Below, one piece after another: positions 1 through 7,152 of a DNA stretch of 64,000 nt. The stretch's first letter is position 1. Each line of letters opens with the position of its first letter. The translations under genes and the position numbers were made by a program. Below the pieces are notes generated by a model, which saw only the letters and a program-made list of their open reading frames with translations, ran no database searches and was not told the DNA's origin. The stretch covers positions 1 through 64,000 of the forward strand of contig DXCC01000017.1 of the NCBI GenBank assembly GCA_019116245.1, given 5' to 3'. Source of the DNA: Candidatus Tidjanibacter faecipullorum. GTDB taxonomy: Bacteria > Bacteroidota > Bacteroidia > Bacteroidales > Rikenellaceae.

Positions 1-24
1 AAGTTGTTCCTTTGTGAACTCCAT
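1..24 (-). CDS. 5' end of an off-window gene (8 codons)
   Basis: An ATG on the minus strand at 24 opens a frame reading MEFTKEQL up to the window edge. A Shine-Dalgarno-like AGGAGT lies 7 nt upstream (32-37) and a TATCTTTG box lies further upstream at 137-144. The product cannot be named from eight residues. The promoter and ribosome binding site make it a believable gene start. Confidence 0.5.
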
Positions 25-136
25 AAAGTCTACTCCTTTTTTAGTTTTTGTTCCTTTTTGCTTTTACAAATCTAAAAAATCTGTAGACTTTTTTATTCCT
101 CTATCTCAGACACACTTTTTGGAACAGTATCAGACA

Positions 137-144
137 CAAAGATA
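137..144 (-). promoter_or_regulatory. -7 box TATCTTTG for the off-window gene
   Basis: The minus strand reads TATCTTTG, an exact match to the Bacteroidota housekeeping -7 consensus TAnnTTTG, in AT-rich DNA about 110 nt before the minus-strand ATG at 24. I see no convincing -33 element. Confidence 0.45.
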
Positions 145-182
145 GAAATAACACAAACTATATAAAAAATACCATATACGGA

Positions 183-225
183 AAAATACAAAGCCGGAGA
201 ACAGTCATGCGATTGTTCTCCGGCT
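183..225 (-). terminator. Intrinsic terminator of nadA
   Basis: AGCCGGAGAACA (192-203) pairs perfectly with TGTTCTCCGGCT (214-225), a 12-bp stem with a 10-nt loop. Read on the minus strand it is followed by a T-rich tail. It lies 44 nt beyond the nadA stop codon. Confidence 0.75.
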
Positions 226-268
226 GTCCTGCAAGCGGCACCGGTATGCTCCGGTCCGCCGGGTCTGC

Positions 269-1204
269 CTATTTCAGGGCAAGCATGTTGCGAATCGAAC
301 GTTCGGCGCGGCGACGGATCTCCTCGTCGATCACCACCTCCGGCGTTTCAGTTTCGAGGGCGCGGCAGATCTTCTCCAGCGTCACCAGCTTCATGTACTG
401 GCAATCGTTGCATCCGCAGGTCGAATCGATCGGCGGCACGGGAATGAAGTTGACATCGGGATATTTTTCACGCAGCTCGAAGAGAATGCCCGATTCGGTG
501 GCAATCAGATACTCGCGCCCCCCGTCGGTCCCCACGAAGTCGATGATGGCCGCCGTGCTGCCGACGAAATCGGCCGCCATCAGCACGGGTTTCTTGCACT
601 CGGGATGGGCCAGCACCTTGGCACCGGGATGTTCCTTCTTCAGGGCCAGCAGTTTCTCCAGCGAGAAGTTTTCATGCACGTGGCAGGCGCCGTCCCACAG
701 CACGATGTCATTGCGGCCCGTCACCCGCTTGATATAGTCGCCCAGGTTGCGGTCCGGAGCGAAAATGATCTTGCGGTCGGCCGGCAGCGAACGGATCACC
801 TTGACGGCATTCGACGAGGTGCAGCAGATGTCGGTCATCGCCTTCACCTCCACCGAGGTATTGACGTAGGTGACCACGATGTGGTCGGGATGGGCCTCCA
901 GGAAGCGGCGGAACGCCTCCGCATCGCACGAATCGGCCAGCGAACACCCCGCCTCGGGGTCGGGAATGAGCACCTTCTTGTCGGGCGACAGCACCTTGGC
1001 CGTTTCGGCCATGAAATGTACGCCGGCAAACTGGATGATGTCGGCATCGGTATCGGCAGCCTGCTGGGAGAGCGCCAGGGAATCGCCGACGAAGTCGGCG
1101 ACCTGCTGCACCTCCGGCCGCGTATAGTAGTGCGCCAGAATGACGGCGTTCTTCTGTTCTTTCAGGGCGCGGATCTTGTCCGCCCAGGTTCGGTTATCCA
1201 CCAT
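269..1204 (-). CDS. nadA: Quinolinate synthase A
   Basis: NadA condenses iminoaspartate with dihydroxyacetone phosphate to quinolinate, the second step of de novo NAD synthesis, in the cytoplasm. The 311-residue protein has the family's usual length and its three spaced cysteines for a [4Fe-4S] cluster: Cys87 in EAGCSLADSC, Cys174 in WDGACHVHE and the C-terminal CGCNDC at 263-268. The HYYTRPEVQ segment near residue 25 is also typical. No nadB or nadC is seen beside it. The start MVDNRTW is the only upstream methionine, and very AT-rich DNA precedes it. The downstream side ends in a clear terminator, so the gene seems to be transcribed alone, leftwards away from the putative origin. Confidence 0.96.
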   Translation of the reverse strand: MVDNRTWADKIRALKEQKNAVILAHYYTRPEVQQVADFVGDSLALSQQAADTDADIIQFAGVHFMAETAKVLSPDKKVLIPDPEAGCSLADSCDAEAFRRFLEAHPDHIVVTYVNTSVEVKAMTDICCTSSNAVKVIRSLPADRKIIFAPDRNLGDYIKRVTGRNDIVLWDGACHVHENFSLEKLLALKKEHPGAKVLAHPECKKPVLMAADFVGSTAAIIDFVGTDGGREYLIATESGILFELREKYPDVNFIPVPPIDSTCGCNDCQYMKLVTLEKICRALETETPEVVIDEEIRRRAERSIRNMLALK

Positions 1205-1210
1205 CGTCTT

Positions 1211-1278
1211 CTGTTTTCTATTTTTTATTTATTTCTAAATTAAAATTTAATTAAAAATAAAAAGAACAATAATAAAGG
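1211..1278. other. AT-rich block, candidate DNA unwinding element
   Basis: This segment is almost entirely A and T (runs such as TTTTTTATTTATTT and AAATTTAATTAAAAATAAAAAG) inside an otherwise GC-rich sequence. It flanks the cluster of DnaA-box-like 9-mers on one side, the usual place for origin melting. It also contains whatever promoter serves nadA, so part of its AT content may serve transcription. Confidence 0.6.
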
Positions 1279-1288
1279 GCGTTCATCG

Positions 1289-1297
1289 TGTTGATAA
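1289..1297 (-). promoter_or_regulatory. DnaA-box-like 9-mer TTATCAACA
   Basis: The minus strand reads TTATCAACA, one base from TTATNCACA. It lies next to the AT-rich block, where low-affinity boxes are common in origins. Confidence 0.45.
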
Positions 1298-1335
1298 CTC
1301 GGTGGTGCGGAAGCGGGCCGAAAGTTTTCCCCATT

Positions 1336-1344
1336 TTGTCCACA
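1336..1344 (+). promoter_or_regulatory. DnaA-box-like 9-mer TTGTCCACA
   Basis: The plus strand reads TTGTCCACA, one base (A to G at position 3) from the consensus TTATNCACA. Confidence 0.45.
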
Positions 1345-1504
1345 CCTCCGTTGCCCGGGAGTGGTTCCCCTGATCGGACAGCGGAGGGCAAGTCTGTCAA
1401 TCGTTTAGCTTCTTATGGTTGACAGTCAGTCTATTACCCGTATTGTACGGGGCGGTCATGGAGCGGCGCCCGAAGGCTAAGTGTTTCATTTTCCGAAGGA
1501 TAGC

Positions 1505-1521
1505 CGGTCCGTTGCGGACCG
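1505..1521. repeat. Short hairpin in the putative origin
   Basis: CGGTCCG (1505-1511) and CGGACCG (1515-1521) pair perfectly around a 3-nt loop. The 8-mer GCGGACCG at 1514-1521 recurs as a direct repeat at 1554-1561, inside the next hairpin. Confidence 0.5.
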
Positions 1522-1531
1522 CTCCCGAAAC

Positions 1532-1565
1532 CTTCCGGTCTACCCTGCGGGGAGCGGACCGGAAG
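1532..1565. repeat. 9-bp inverted repeat in the putative origin
   Basis: CTTCCGGTC (1532-1540) is the exact reverse complement of GACCGGAAG (1557-1565), separated by 16 bases. It has no T tract and no adjoining gene end, so it does not look like a terminator. It ends 16 bp before the DnaA-box palindrome. Confidence 0.5.
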
Positions 1566-1580
1566 TGAGTTGTGAACGGC

Positions 1581-1600
1581 TGTGGATAACGTTATCCACA
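1581..1600. promoter_or_regulatory. Perfect palindrome of two inverted DnaA boxes
   Basis: TGTGGATAACGTTATCCACA is its own reverse complement. It contains TTATCCACA, an exact DnaA-box consensus match, on each strand (1581-1589 minus, 1592-1600 plus) with two bases between them. This is the strongest single origin signal in the stretch. Confidence 0.75.
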
Positions 1601-1642
1601 AATGAACAGCGGGTGCTCCGATCTCGGTTCCGGTCGGACGGC

Positions 1643-1651
1643 TGTCGATAA
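1643..1651 (-). promoter_or_regulatory. DnaA-box-like 9-mer TTATCGACA
   Basis: The minus strand reads TTATCGACA, one base from TTATNCACA. The same 9-mer occurs on the plus strand at 1768-1776. Confidence 0.45.
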
Positions 1652-1767
1652 ACGGGTGACCGATTTTCGCAAAAAAGATTTGCTTTTTTCCGAGCTGTCC
1701 GGCTTAATCAAATTTCCTTCCGTTGTACGGGCAGAACCGAAAAAAGAACGAACAATTTGCACCCCGG

Positions 1768-1776
1768 TTATCGACA
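1768..1776 (+). promoter_or_regulatory. DnaA-box-like 9-mer TTATCGACA
   Basis: The plus strand reads TTATCGACA, identical to the minus-strand box at 1643-1651 and in the opposite orientation. It lies just past the mrp stop codon. Confidence 0.45.
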
Positions 1777-1781
1777 TTTTC

Positions 1782-2843
1782 CTACGCCTCCTTATTGCAC
1801 TTTTCAACAATCCGCTCCGCGATGGCGCGGTAGTACTGCTTGATGGTCGGATTGGTCGTCACGGCCGGAACACCGCTGTCACCTCCCTCCATGACGGATT
1901 GGATGATCGGTATTTCGCCCAGAAAATCAATGCCTTCCGATTTGGCCATCCGTTCCGCACCACCTTGTCCGAAGAGGTAGTAGCGGTTGTTGGGCAGTTC
2001 GGCCGGCGTAAACCAGGCCATGTTTTCGATGATGCCCAGCACGGGTACGTTGATGCCGTCCGCCTGGAACATGCGGATGCCGCGGCGCACGTCCGCTACG
2101 GCCACCTGCTGGGGCGTGGAGACGATGACGGCACCGTTGACCTTCACTTCGCCCACAACGGAGAGGTGTACGTCGCCCGTTCCGGGGGGCAGGTCGATCA
2201 GCAGGTAGTCGAGTTCGCCCCACAGGGTCTGGTGCATCAGCTGCTTGAGGGCGTTGGTGGCCATCGGGCCCCGCCAGATGAGCGCGTCGTCGGGCGAGAT
2301 GAAGAAGCCGATCGAGGCGATGCGGATGCCGTTGGCGTCGGCCGGCAGGATGTACTCCTGGCCGTTCTCGACCGTGGCCTGCGGCGTATAGTTCTCCAGT
2401 CCGAACATCTTGGGCATCGAGGGACCGTAGATGTCCGCGTCGAGGATGCCTACCTTGTAGCCCATGTCGCGGAGCGTGGCGGCCAGGTTGGCCGTAACGG
2501 TCGATTTCCCTACCCCACCCTTTCCGGAGGCAACGGCAATGATATGTTTGACCGATGCGGTGGAGGAAACGGTGGTTTTCTTGGCCGGAGCCGGTTTTTC
2601 GCGTTCGGTGACCACGACGCGTCCCGCATATTCGGGGCAGGCCGCCGTGATGGCGCCGATGATCTGTCGTTTGATGGAGTTGGCGAACGGGTCGCGCTGC
2701 TTGGCAAAGGCGAGCGTGACGATGACGCCGTTCTCCTGCATGGCGATGTCGGAGACGATGCCGGAGGAGACGATGCCCTGACCCGTTTCGGGATGGATCA
2801 CGCCGTCCAGGATCGTTTTGATCCGTTCTGCATTACATGTCAT
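1782..2843 (-). CDS. mrp: Mrp/ApbC-family iron-sulfur cluster carrier ATPase
   Basis: This is a cytoplasmic P-loop ATPase of the Mrp/NBP35 family, which helps deliver Fe-S clusters to apoproteins. Residues 1-80 form a DUF59/MIP18-like domain and residues 100-350 the ParA/MinD-like ATPase, with the deviant Walker A GKGGVGKS at 107-114. The start used gives 353 residues. An in-frame ATG 30 nt upstream (2873) overlaps the -7 box, so it is probably not translated. The family's CxxC pair that bridges a cluster in many homologues is absent: the segment after ENMAWF reads TPAELPNNRYY. The gene runs towards the putative origin, against the main gene direction of the region. Confidence 0.9.
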   Translation of the reverse strand: MTCNAERIKTILDGVIHPETGQGIVSSGIVSDIAMQENGVIVTLAFAKQRDPFANSIKRQIIGAITAACPEYAGRVVVTEREKPAPAKKTTVSSTASVKHIIAVASGKGGVGKSTVTANLAATLRDMGYKVGILDADIYGPSMPKMFGLENYTPQATVENGQEYILPADANGIRIASIGFFISPDDALIWRGPMATNALKQLMHQTLWGELDYLLIDLPPGTGDVHLSVVGEVKVNGAVIVSTPQQVAVADVRRGIRMFQADGINVPVLGIIENMAWFTPAELPNNRYYLFGQGGAERMAKSEGIDFLGEIPIIQSVMEGGDSGVPAVTTNPTIKQYYRAIAERIVEKCNKEA

Positions 2844-2870
2844 GATGGTTTGTGGTTTTGATGACAGTGA

Positions 2871-2878
2871 CAAAGATA
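2871..2878 (-). promoter_or_regulatory. -7 box TATCTTTG of mrp
   Basis: The minus strand reads TATCTTTG, an exact TAnnTTTG match, 27 nt before the ATG at 2843. It overlaps the upstream in-frame ATG at 2873 and so decides the start. Confidence 0.6.
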
Positions 2879-2977
2879 GAAAATTCCGCGGGCAGAACGA
2901 GCGGGCCGGGCGGTTTTGATAGGGCCGGCGGGCGGCAATAAATTATCGACTTTCGATAAGTCCGCAGAAAATTTGGT

Positions 2978-2985
2978 TACATTTG
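2978..2985 (+). promoter_or_regulatory. -7 box TACATTTG of sppA
   Basis: TACATTTG matches TAnnTTTG. A TTTC at 2951-2954 could serve as a weak -33 element. The box lies 33 nt before the sppA ATG. Confidence 0.55.
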
Positions 2986-3018
2986 TGACATTGACATTTA
3001 ACTAAGGAAAGAGCCTAC

Positions 3019-4815
3019 ATGAAAAACTTTTTCAAGACTTTCGGAGCGGCCCTGCTCGCGTTTGTGGTGGGTACGGTGCTGATGGTAATCGTGACCTTCG
3101 GCTTTTTTGCCGGACTGACCGCTTCGCTGCGGCCGTCGCAGCCTGCCGTGCCGGACGGTGCTGTGCTGCGGATCGATTTCCGGACGGGGATCGTGAACTC
3201 GCCCGACAACCGGATCGGTACCATTGACGTGAACCGCATGGAGATCACCATGCCCAATACGTTGCTGGAGGCGGTGCAGGCCATCCAGCTGGCGGCCGCC
3301 GATCCGCGCATCAGCGGCATCTGCATCGATCTGGACAACAGCGGAACGGTGTCGCTGGCCGATCTGGAGGAGATCCGGGCCGAGCTCATCAAGTTCAAGG
3401 AGTCGGGAAAATTCGTCTGGGCCTACGGCAATGTCTATTCCCAGACGGGCTACTGGTTCGCATCGGCGGCCGACCGGGTCTACATGAATCCGGAGGGGCT
3501 GCTCGACTGGCGGGGCATTGCCGCCAACGTAATGTTCTACAAGGGACTGCTCGACAAGCTCGGCGTGGAGGTGCAGGTGATCCGTCACGGCAGCTTCAAG
3601 TCGGCCGTCGAACCTTATATTATGGATCACATGAGTCCCGCCAACCGTCTGCAGATGGAGACGCTGGTCGATGCATTGTGGGAGACGCTGGTGAGTGACG
3701 TTGCCGCATCGCGTCCGGGCCATACGCCGGCGGAGTGGAAACAGTATGCCGCCACGATGGCGGTAGCTACGCCCGAGGATGCACGCCGGCTGGGGTTTGT
3801 GGATGATCTGCTCTACCGCGACCAGTTCGATGCGCTGCTGCTGGCCGAGCATCCCGAGGTGCAGGCTCTCGGCCGGAAGGAGGCGGCGACCGTACAGCAG
3901 GTGGCGCTCGATCAGTATATTGCCGCCAATCTGATGGCCATGCACCGCATGTCGCACAACCGGGTGGCACTGATCTATGCCGACGGTCAGATCGTGGACG
4001 GCGAGAGCGGCCGCAACAGCGTGGGCGGTGCGACGCTGGCCGACCAGATTGCCCTGGCCCGCCGCGACGACCAGATCAAGGCGGTGGTGCTGCGGGTCAA
4101 TTCGCCCGGCGGCAGTGCGCTGGCTTCCGAGGTGATCTGGCGCGAAGTGGAACTTTGCCGCGAGCAGAAGCCGGTGATCGTCTCGATGGGCAGCATGGCG
4201 GCTTCTGGTGGTTACTACATCTCTTCGGGGGCCGACGTGATTCTGGCCGACCGGGTGACCCAGACCGGTTCGATCGGTGTCTTCGGCATGGTGCCCAACC
4301 TGCAGAAGACCCTGCGCGACAAGGTGGGCATCAACGTCGATGTGGTGCGCACGAATGCTTCGGCCGACATGGGAAGTGTCGTGCGTCCGTTGAGTACGGA
4401 TGAGCGGACCTATCTTCAGAATCAGGTGGAGCGCACCTATCGGACGTTCGTGGATCACGTGGCTGACGGCCGCAACATGACCTTCGACCAGGTGGATGCC
4501 ATCGGTCAGGGCCGTGTATGGCTCGGCGTGAATGCCCGTGAGAACGGTCTGGTGGATGGTTTCGGCGGATTGTCCGATGCACTGGCGCTGGCGGTTGACC
4601 GGGCCGGCATCGGCGAGGATTTCGAGATTCGCGAAATCGTATCCGAACCGACTCCCTTCGGCACCCTGCTGTCGATGTTCTCGACGCAGGCCCGGACCGA
4701 CCGGGTGCTGCAGGACGAACTCGGCGTGCTGTTCCGTCCCTACCTGGCCATGCGCCAGCTGCTCGGTCAGACGGGCGTGCTGGCCCGCATGCCTTACGAG
4801 GTGACGTTCGAGTAA
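3019..4815 (+). CDS. sppA: Signal peptide peptidase SppA, 67K type
   Basis: SppA is a membrane-bound serine protease that degrades signal peptides left after secretion. The N-terminus (residues 5-32) is a single hydrophobic membrane anchor, followed by two tandem ClpP-like S49 domains; 598 residues fit the long two-domain type. The Ser/Lys dyad can be placed: Lys194 in GSFKSAVEP of the first domain and Ser396 in MAASGGYYISSG of the second, matching the arrangement in E. coli SppA. A -7 box lies 33 nt upstream. The next gene starts 82 nt downstream behind its own promoter-like box, so sppA may be monocistronic. Confidence 0.95.
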   Translation: MKNFFKTFGAALLAFVVGTVLMVIVTFGFFAGLTASLRPSQPAVPDGAVLRIDFRTGIVNSPDNRIGTIDVNRMEITMPNTLLEAVQAIQLAAADPRISGICIDLDNSGTVSLADLEEIRAELIKFKESGKFVWAYGNVYSQTGYWFASAADRVYMNPEGLLDWRGIAANVMFYKGLLDKLGVEVQVIRHGSFKSAVEPYIMDHMSPANRLQMETLVDALWETLVSDVAASRPGHTPAEWKQYAATMAVATPEDARRLGFVDDLLYRDQFDALLLAEHPEVQALGRKEAATVQQVALDQYIAANLMAMHRMSHNRVALIYADGQIVDGESGRNSVGGATLADQIALARRDDQIKAVVLRVNSPGGSALASEVIWREVELCREQKPVIVSMGSMAASGGYYISSGADVILADRVTQTGSIGVFGMVPNLQKTLRDKVGINVDVVRTNASADMGSVVRPLSTDERTYLQNQVERTYRTFVDHVADGRNMTFDQVDAIGQGRVWLGVNARENGLVDGFGGLSDALALAVDRAGIGEDFEIREIVSEPTPFGTLLSMFSTQARTDRVLQDELGVLFRPYLAMRQLLGQTGVLARMPYEVTFE

Positions 4816-4832
4816 ATCTCGTCCCGATTTCG

Positions 4833-4840
4833 TATATTTG
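4833..4840 (+). promoter_or_regulatory. -7 box TATATTTG of the first nitroreductase
   Basis: TATATTTG is an exact TAnnTTTG match 57 nt upstream of the chosen ATG. TTCG at 4807-4810 is a possible but poor -33 element. Confidence 0.5.
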
Positions 4841-4897
4841 TAAGGTATCGCGGAACCGGTGCTGTTGAGGCACGGCTCCGCAAAAAGCGACAAGTGT

Positions 4898-5434
4898 ATG
4901 GAAAAGAGCTTTTTTGAAATGGTGGAACATCGCCACAGCGTGCGTCATTTCACCGCCGACCCGGTCGGTAAGGAAGAGATAGCCAAAATGTTGAAGGTGG
5001 CTCTGGATGCCCCTTCCTCCAAAAATACGCGTAGCAGCAGTTTTCTGGTCGTGGAGGATCCCGAGCGGATCGCCCGCATTGCCCGGATGCGCGACTTCGG
5101 CTCGGCATTTGTCGAGCAGGCACCGCTGGTGATTCTGGTGATGGGCGATGCCGTGCGCAGTGACCTGTGGGTGGTGAATGCCTCCATTTCGGCTACCTAT
5201 CTGCAGTTGGCGGCCGAGGCGCTCGGCCTGGGCAACTGCTGGGTGCATGTGGAGGGACGTCCCTGCAAGAAGGACGAGCCCGACGGCATGACGGCCGAGG
5301 AGTATCTGCGGACGTTCCTGCCCATTCCGGAGGGACGCCGCGTGCTGTGTGCCGTAGCGATCGGTCATTCGTCCGAGGCGGAGCGACCCCGTGCGGCGCA
5401 TCCCGAGGATGCCGAACGGGTCATCACCCTTTGA
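4898..5434 (+). CDS. Nitroreductase-family FMN oxidoreductase
   Basis: This 178-residue protein belongs to the nitroreductase-like FMN family, NAD(P)H-dependent flavoenzymes that act as dimers on nitroaromatics, quinones or unknown substrates. Visible family signs are RHSVRHF near residue 10, APSSKNTRS near residue 38 in the FMN phosphate pocket, and the Gly-rich ALGLGNCWVH segment near residue 112. The ATG at 4898 is preferred to the in-frame one at 4859, because the longer form only adds a basic stretch outside the conserved fold. A paralogue of the same length lies at 41274-41810. The substrate cannot be predicted. Confidence 0.88.
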   Translation: MEKSFFEMVEHRHSVRHFTADPVGKEEIAKMLKVALDAPSSKNTRSSSFLVVEDPERIARIARMRDFGSAFVEQAPLVILVMGDAVRSDLWVVNASISATYLQLAAEALGLGNCWVHVEGRPCKKDEPDGMTAEEYLRTFLPIPEGRRVLCAVAIGHSSEAERPRAAHPEDAERVITL

Positions 5435-5461
5435 GGTTCCGCAGGGGACTATTCATGTACT

Positions 5462-5490
5462 GCACCGGCGTTTCGTGCGCCGGTGCGGAT
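5462..5490 (+). terminator. Stem-loop after the first nitroreductase gene
   Basis: GCACCGGCG (5462-5470) pairs with CGCCGGTGC (5478-5486) around a 7-nt loop, with a short T stretch a few bases later. It lies between two + strand genes and may only attenuate readthrough. Confidence 0.5.
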
Positions 5491-5513
5491 GTTTTAAACG
5501 ATAAACCAACAAG

Positions 5514-6383
5514 ATGGAGCACAAACCGGTAACCGTCGCGCTGATTTATGATTTTGACGGAACGTTGGCGCCCGGCAACATGCAGGAGTACGACTTCATT
5601 CCGGCGGTCGGCAAGAGTGCGGCCGAATTCTGGGAGGAGAGCAACGTGATTGCCGAGGCGCAGGATGCCGATCCGATTCTGACCTACATGGCCAAGACGA
5701 TCGAGTGCGCCCGCCGCAAGGGACTCTCCCTCAAGCGGGAGATGTTCCGCGAATCGGGGCGCAAGATTTCGTTCTACAACGGCGTGCCCGAATGGTTCGG
5801 CCGGATCAATGCCTATGGTGCCGAAAAGGGCATCCGCGTGCAGCACTATATCAATTCGTCGGGCATCAAGGAGATCATCGAAGGAACGGCCATTGCCCAT
5901 GAGTTCAAGAACATCTATGCCAGTTCGTTCCTCTACGACGAGCACGGCAATGCCTACTGGCCGGCCGTCGGCGTAAACTATACGAACAAGACCCAGTTCA
6001 TCTACAAGATCAACAAGGGGGTGGAGTCGGTAAGCGACACGAAGCTGGTCAATCAGTATCTGGAGGAGGAGAAACGGCCCGTGCAGTTCAAGCACATGAT
6101 CTTCATCGGCGACGGAACGACCGATATTCCCTGCATGCGGCTGGTCAAGTCGCAGGGCGGTCATTCCATTGCGGTTTACAATCCGTCGAACATGGCCGCT
6201 TTCGAGGCGATGCGCAAGCTGATCGACGAGGGGCGTGCCACCTATGTCTGCCCGGCCGACTACCGCGAGGGCGGCGAGATCGACAAACTGGTCAAGACCA
6301 TCATCGACAAGATCTGGACGGACAACAAGATCCGGCTTATGGCCGAATCGCTGCGGGTGAATCACGTCTGCGGCGACGAATAA
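5514..6383 (+). CDS. HAD-superfamily phosphatase
   Basis: This is a cytoplasmic 289-residue haloacid dehalogenase-type hydrolase. All four HAD motifs are visible: DFDGTL near residue 13 (nucleophile and acid-base aspartates), NSSG near residue 117, a conserved Lys in TNKTQ, and GDGTTD near residue 200. These support phosphate-ester hydrolysis with Mg2+. The insert between motifs I and II is alpha-helical (C1-type cap). The substrate is not evident. It is followed 17 nt later by rdgB, so the two probably share a transcript and could both deal with phosphorylated metabolites, but that link is only positional. Confidence 0.88.
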   Translation: MEHKPVTVALIYDFDGTLAPGNMQEYDFIPAVGKSAAEFWEESNVIAEAQDADPILTYMAKTIECARRKGLSLKREMFRESGRKISFYNGVPEWFGRINAYGAEKGIRVQHYINSSGIKEIIEGTAIAHEFKNIYASSFLYDEHGNAYWPAVGVNYTNKTQFIYKINKGVESVSDTKLVNQYLEEEKRPVQFKHMIFIGDGTTDIPCMRLVKSQGGHSIAVYNPSNMAAFEAMRKLIDEGRATYVCPADYREGGEIDKLVKTIIDKIWTDNKIRLMAESLRVNHVCGDE

Positions 6384-6400
6384 ATCGATACACGGAAAGG

Positions 6401-6997
6401 ATGAGAAAGATTGTATTTGCCACCAACAACGCCCACAAGATGGAGGAGGTGGCTGCCATGCTGGGCAATGAGTACCGGCTGGTGACCCTGCGCGAGTGCG
6501 GCATCACGGAGGAGATTCCCGAAAATGAACCCACCATCGAGGGCAATGCCCTGCAGAAGGCGCGCTATGTGCACGAACGCACGGGAGCGGACTGTTTTGC
6601 GGACGATACTGGTCTGGAGGTCGATGCGCTGGGCGGTGCGCCGGGCGTTCATTCGGCCCGCTATGCGACGGACGGCCACGATTTCGAGGCGAACATGCGG
6701 CTGCTGCTCCGCAACATGGAGGGCAAGAGCGACCGCCGGGCCCGCTTCCGGACCGTCATTGCGCTGATTCTCGACGGCGAGGAGTATGTTTTCGAGGGAG
6801 TGGTCGAGGGACGGATCACCGAGCAGCCGGCCGGTGACCACGGGTTCGGCTACGATCCCGTTTTCGTTCCGGAGGGCGAGACGGAGACGTTTGCCGAGAT
6901 GGCGCCCGAACGGAAGAACGCCATCAGCCACCGCGGCCGGGCAGTGCGCCGCTTTGCCGATTTCATGCGGCTCTACGACGCCCGGACGGAAGAGTAA
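6401..6997 (+). CDS. rdgB: XTP/dITP diphosphatase (RdgB/HAM1 family)
   Basis: RdgB hydrolyses deaminated purine nucleotides such as dITP, XTP and dXTP to monophosphates, keeping them out of DNA and RNA. The 198-residue length is standard. Family motifs seen are TNNAHK at 8-13, the catalytic-site segment FADDTGLEVDALGG at 67-80 and GFGYDPVF near residue 148. It starts 17 nt after the HAD phosphatase gene and ends at a strong terminator (7017-7061). Confidence 0.96.
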   Translation: MRKIVFATNNAHKMEEVAAMLGNEYRLVTLRECGITEEIPENEPTIEGNALQKARYVHERTGADCFADDTGLEVDALGGAPGVHSARYATDGHDFEANMRLLLRNMEGKSDRRARFRTVIALILDGEEYVFEGVVEGRITEQPAGDHGFGYDPVFVPEGETETFAEMAPERKNAISHRGRAVRRFADFMRLYDARTEE

Positions 6998-7016
6998 CCG
7001 CCGCGTGCCTGCCATC

Positions 7017-7061
7017 AAGCCGTACGACCGTTCGGAAACGGGGCGTACGGCTTCTCTTTTT
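7017..7061 (+). terminator. Intrinsic terminator of the HAD-rdgB unit
   Basis: AAGCCGTACG (7017-7026) pairs perfectly with CGTACGGCTT (7044-7053). A nested CCGTT/AACGG pair fills the loop, and TCTCTTTTT follows. It is one of the clearest terminators in the window. Confidence 0.85.
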
Positions 7062-7137
7062 GGGCAGGAGGCATACGGCGGCGGGGCGGAAAAGCGTTTG
7101 TAAAGCGCATCGCGGAAACGGTGCGCGGGATATTTGC

Positions 7138-7145
7138 TAACTTTG
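7138..7145 (+). promoter_or_regulatory. -7 box TAACTTTG directly before uvrB
   Basis: TAACTTTG matches TAnnTTTG and is separated from the uvrB ATG by only 7 nt. The expected transcription start therefore falls at or next to the initiation codon, suggesting a leaderless or nearly leaderless mRNA. Confidence 0.55.
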
Positions 7146-7152
7146 CGGTCCT

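Larger units (their letters stand above)
1205..1781. other. oriC: Putative chromosomal replication origin (oriC)
   Basis: This 577-bp gene-free stretch combines the parts expected of a bacterial origin. They are an AT-rich block (1211-1278), a perfect 20-bp palindrome built from two inverted TTATCCACA boxes (1581-1600), four more 9-mers one base from the TTATNCACA consensus (1289, 1336, 1643, 1768), and several GC-rich hairpins (1505-1521, 1532-1565). The short frames that cross it lack any recognisable protein character. Most genes to the right run away from it, and two parS-like sites lie about 16 kb away. dnaA is not in the window, which is common outside Proteobacteria and Firmicutes. The call is inference from sequence pattern, not a tested origin. 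Confidence 0.75.

Noticed and set aside
1592-1810. Short minus-strand frame, and the N-terminal extension of a + frame, within the putative origin
   Set aside because: There is no signal, motif or ribosome binding site, and the frame overlaps the DnaA-box palindrome and the mrp 3' end.
2943-2959. TTATCGACT and TTTCGATAA near sppA as further DnaA boxes
   Set aside because: Both differ from the consensus by two or more bases and lack an AT-rich block or cluster nearby; they are more likely part of the sppA promoter region.
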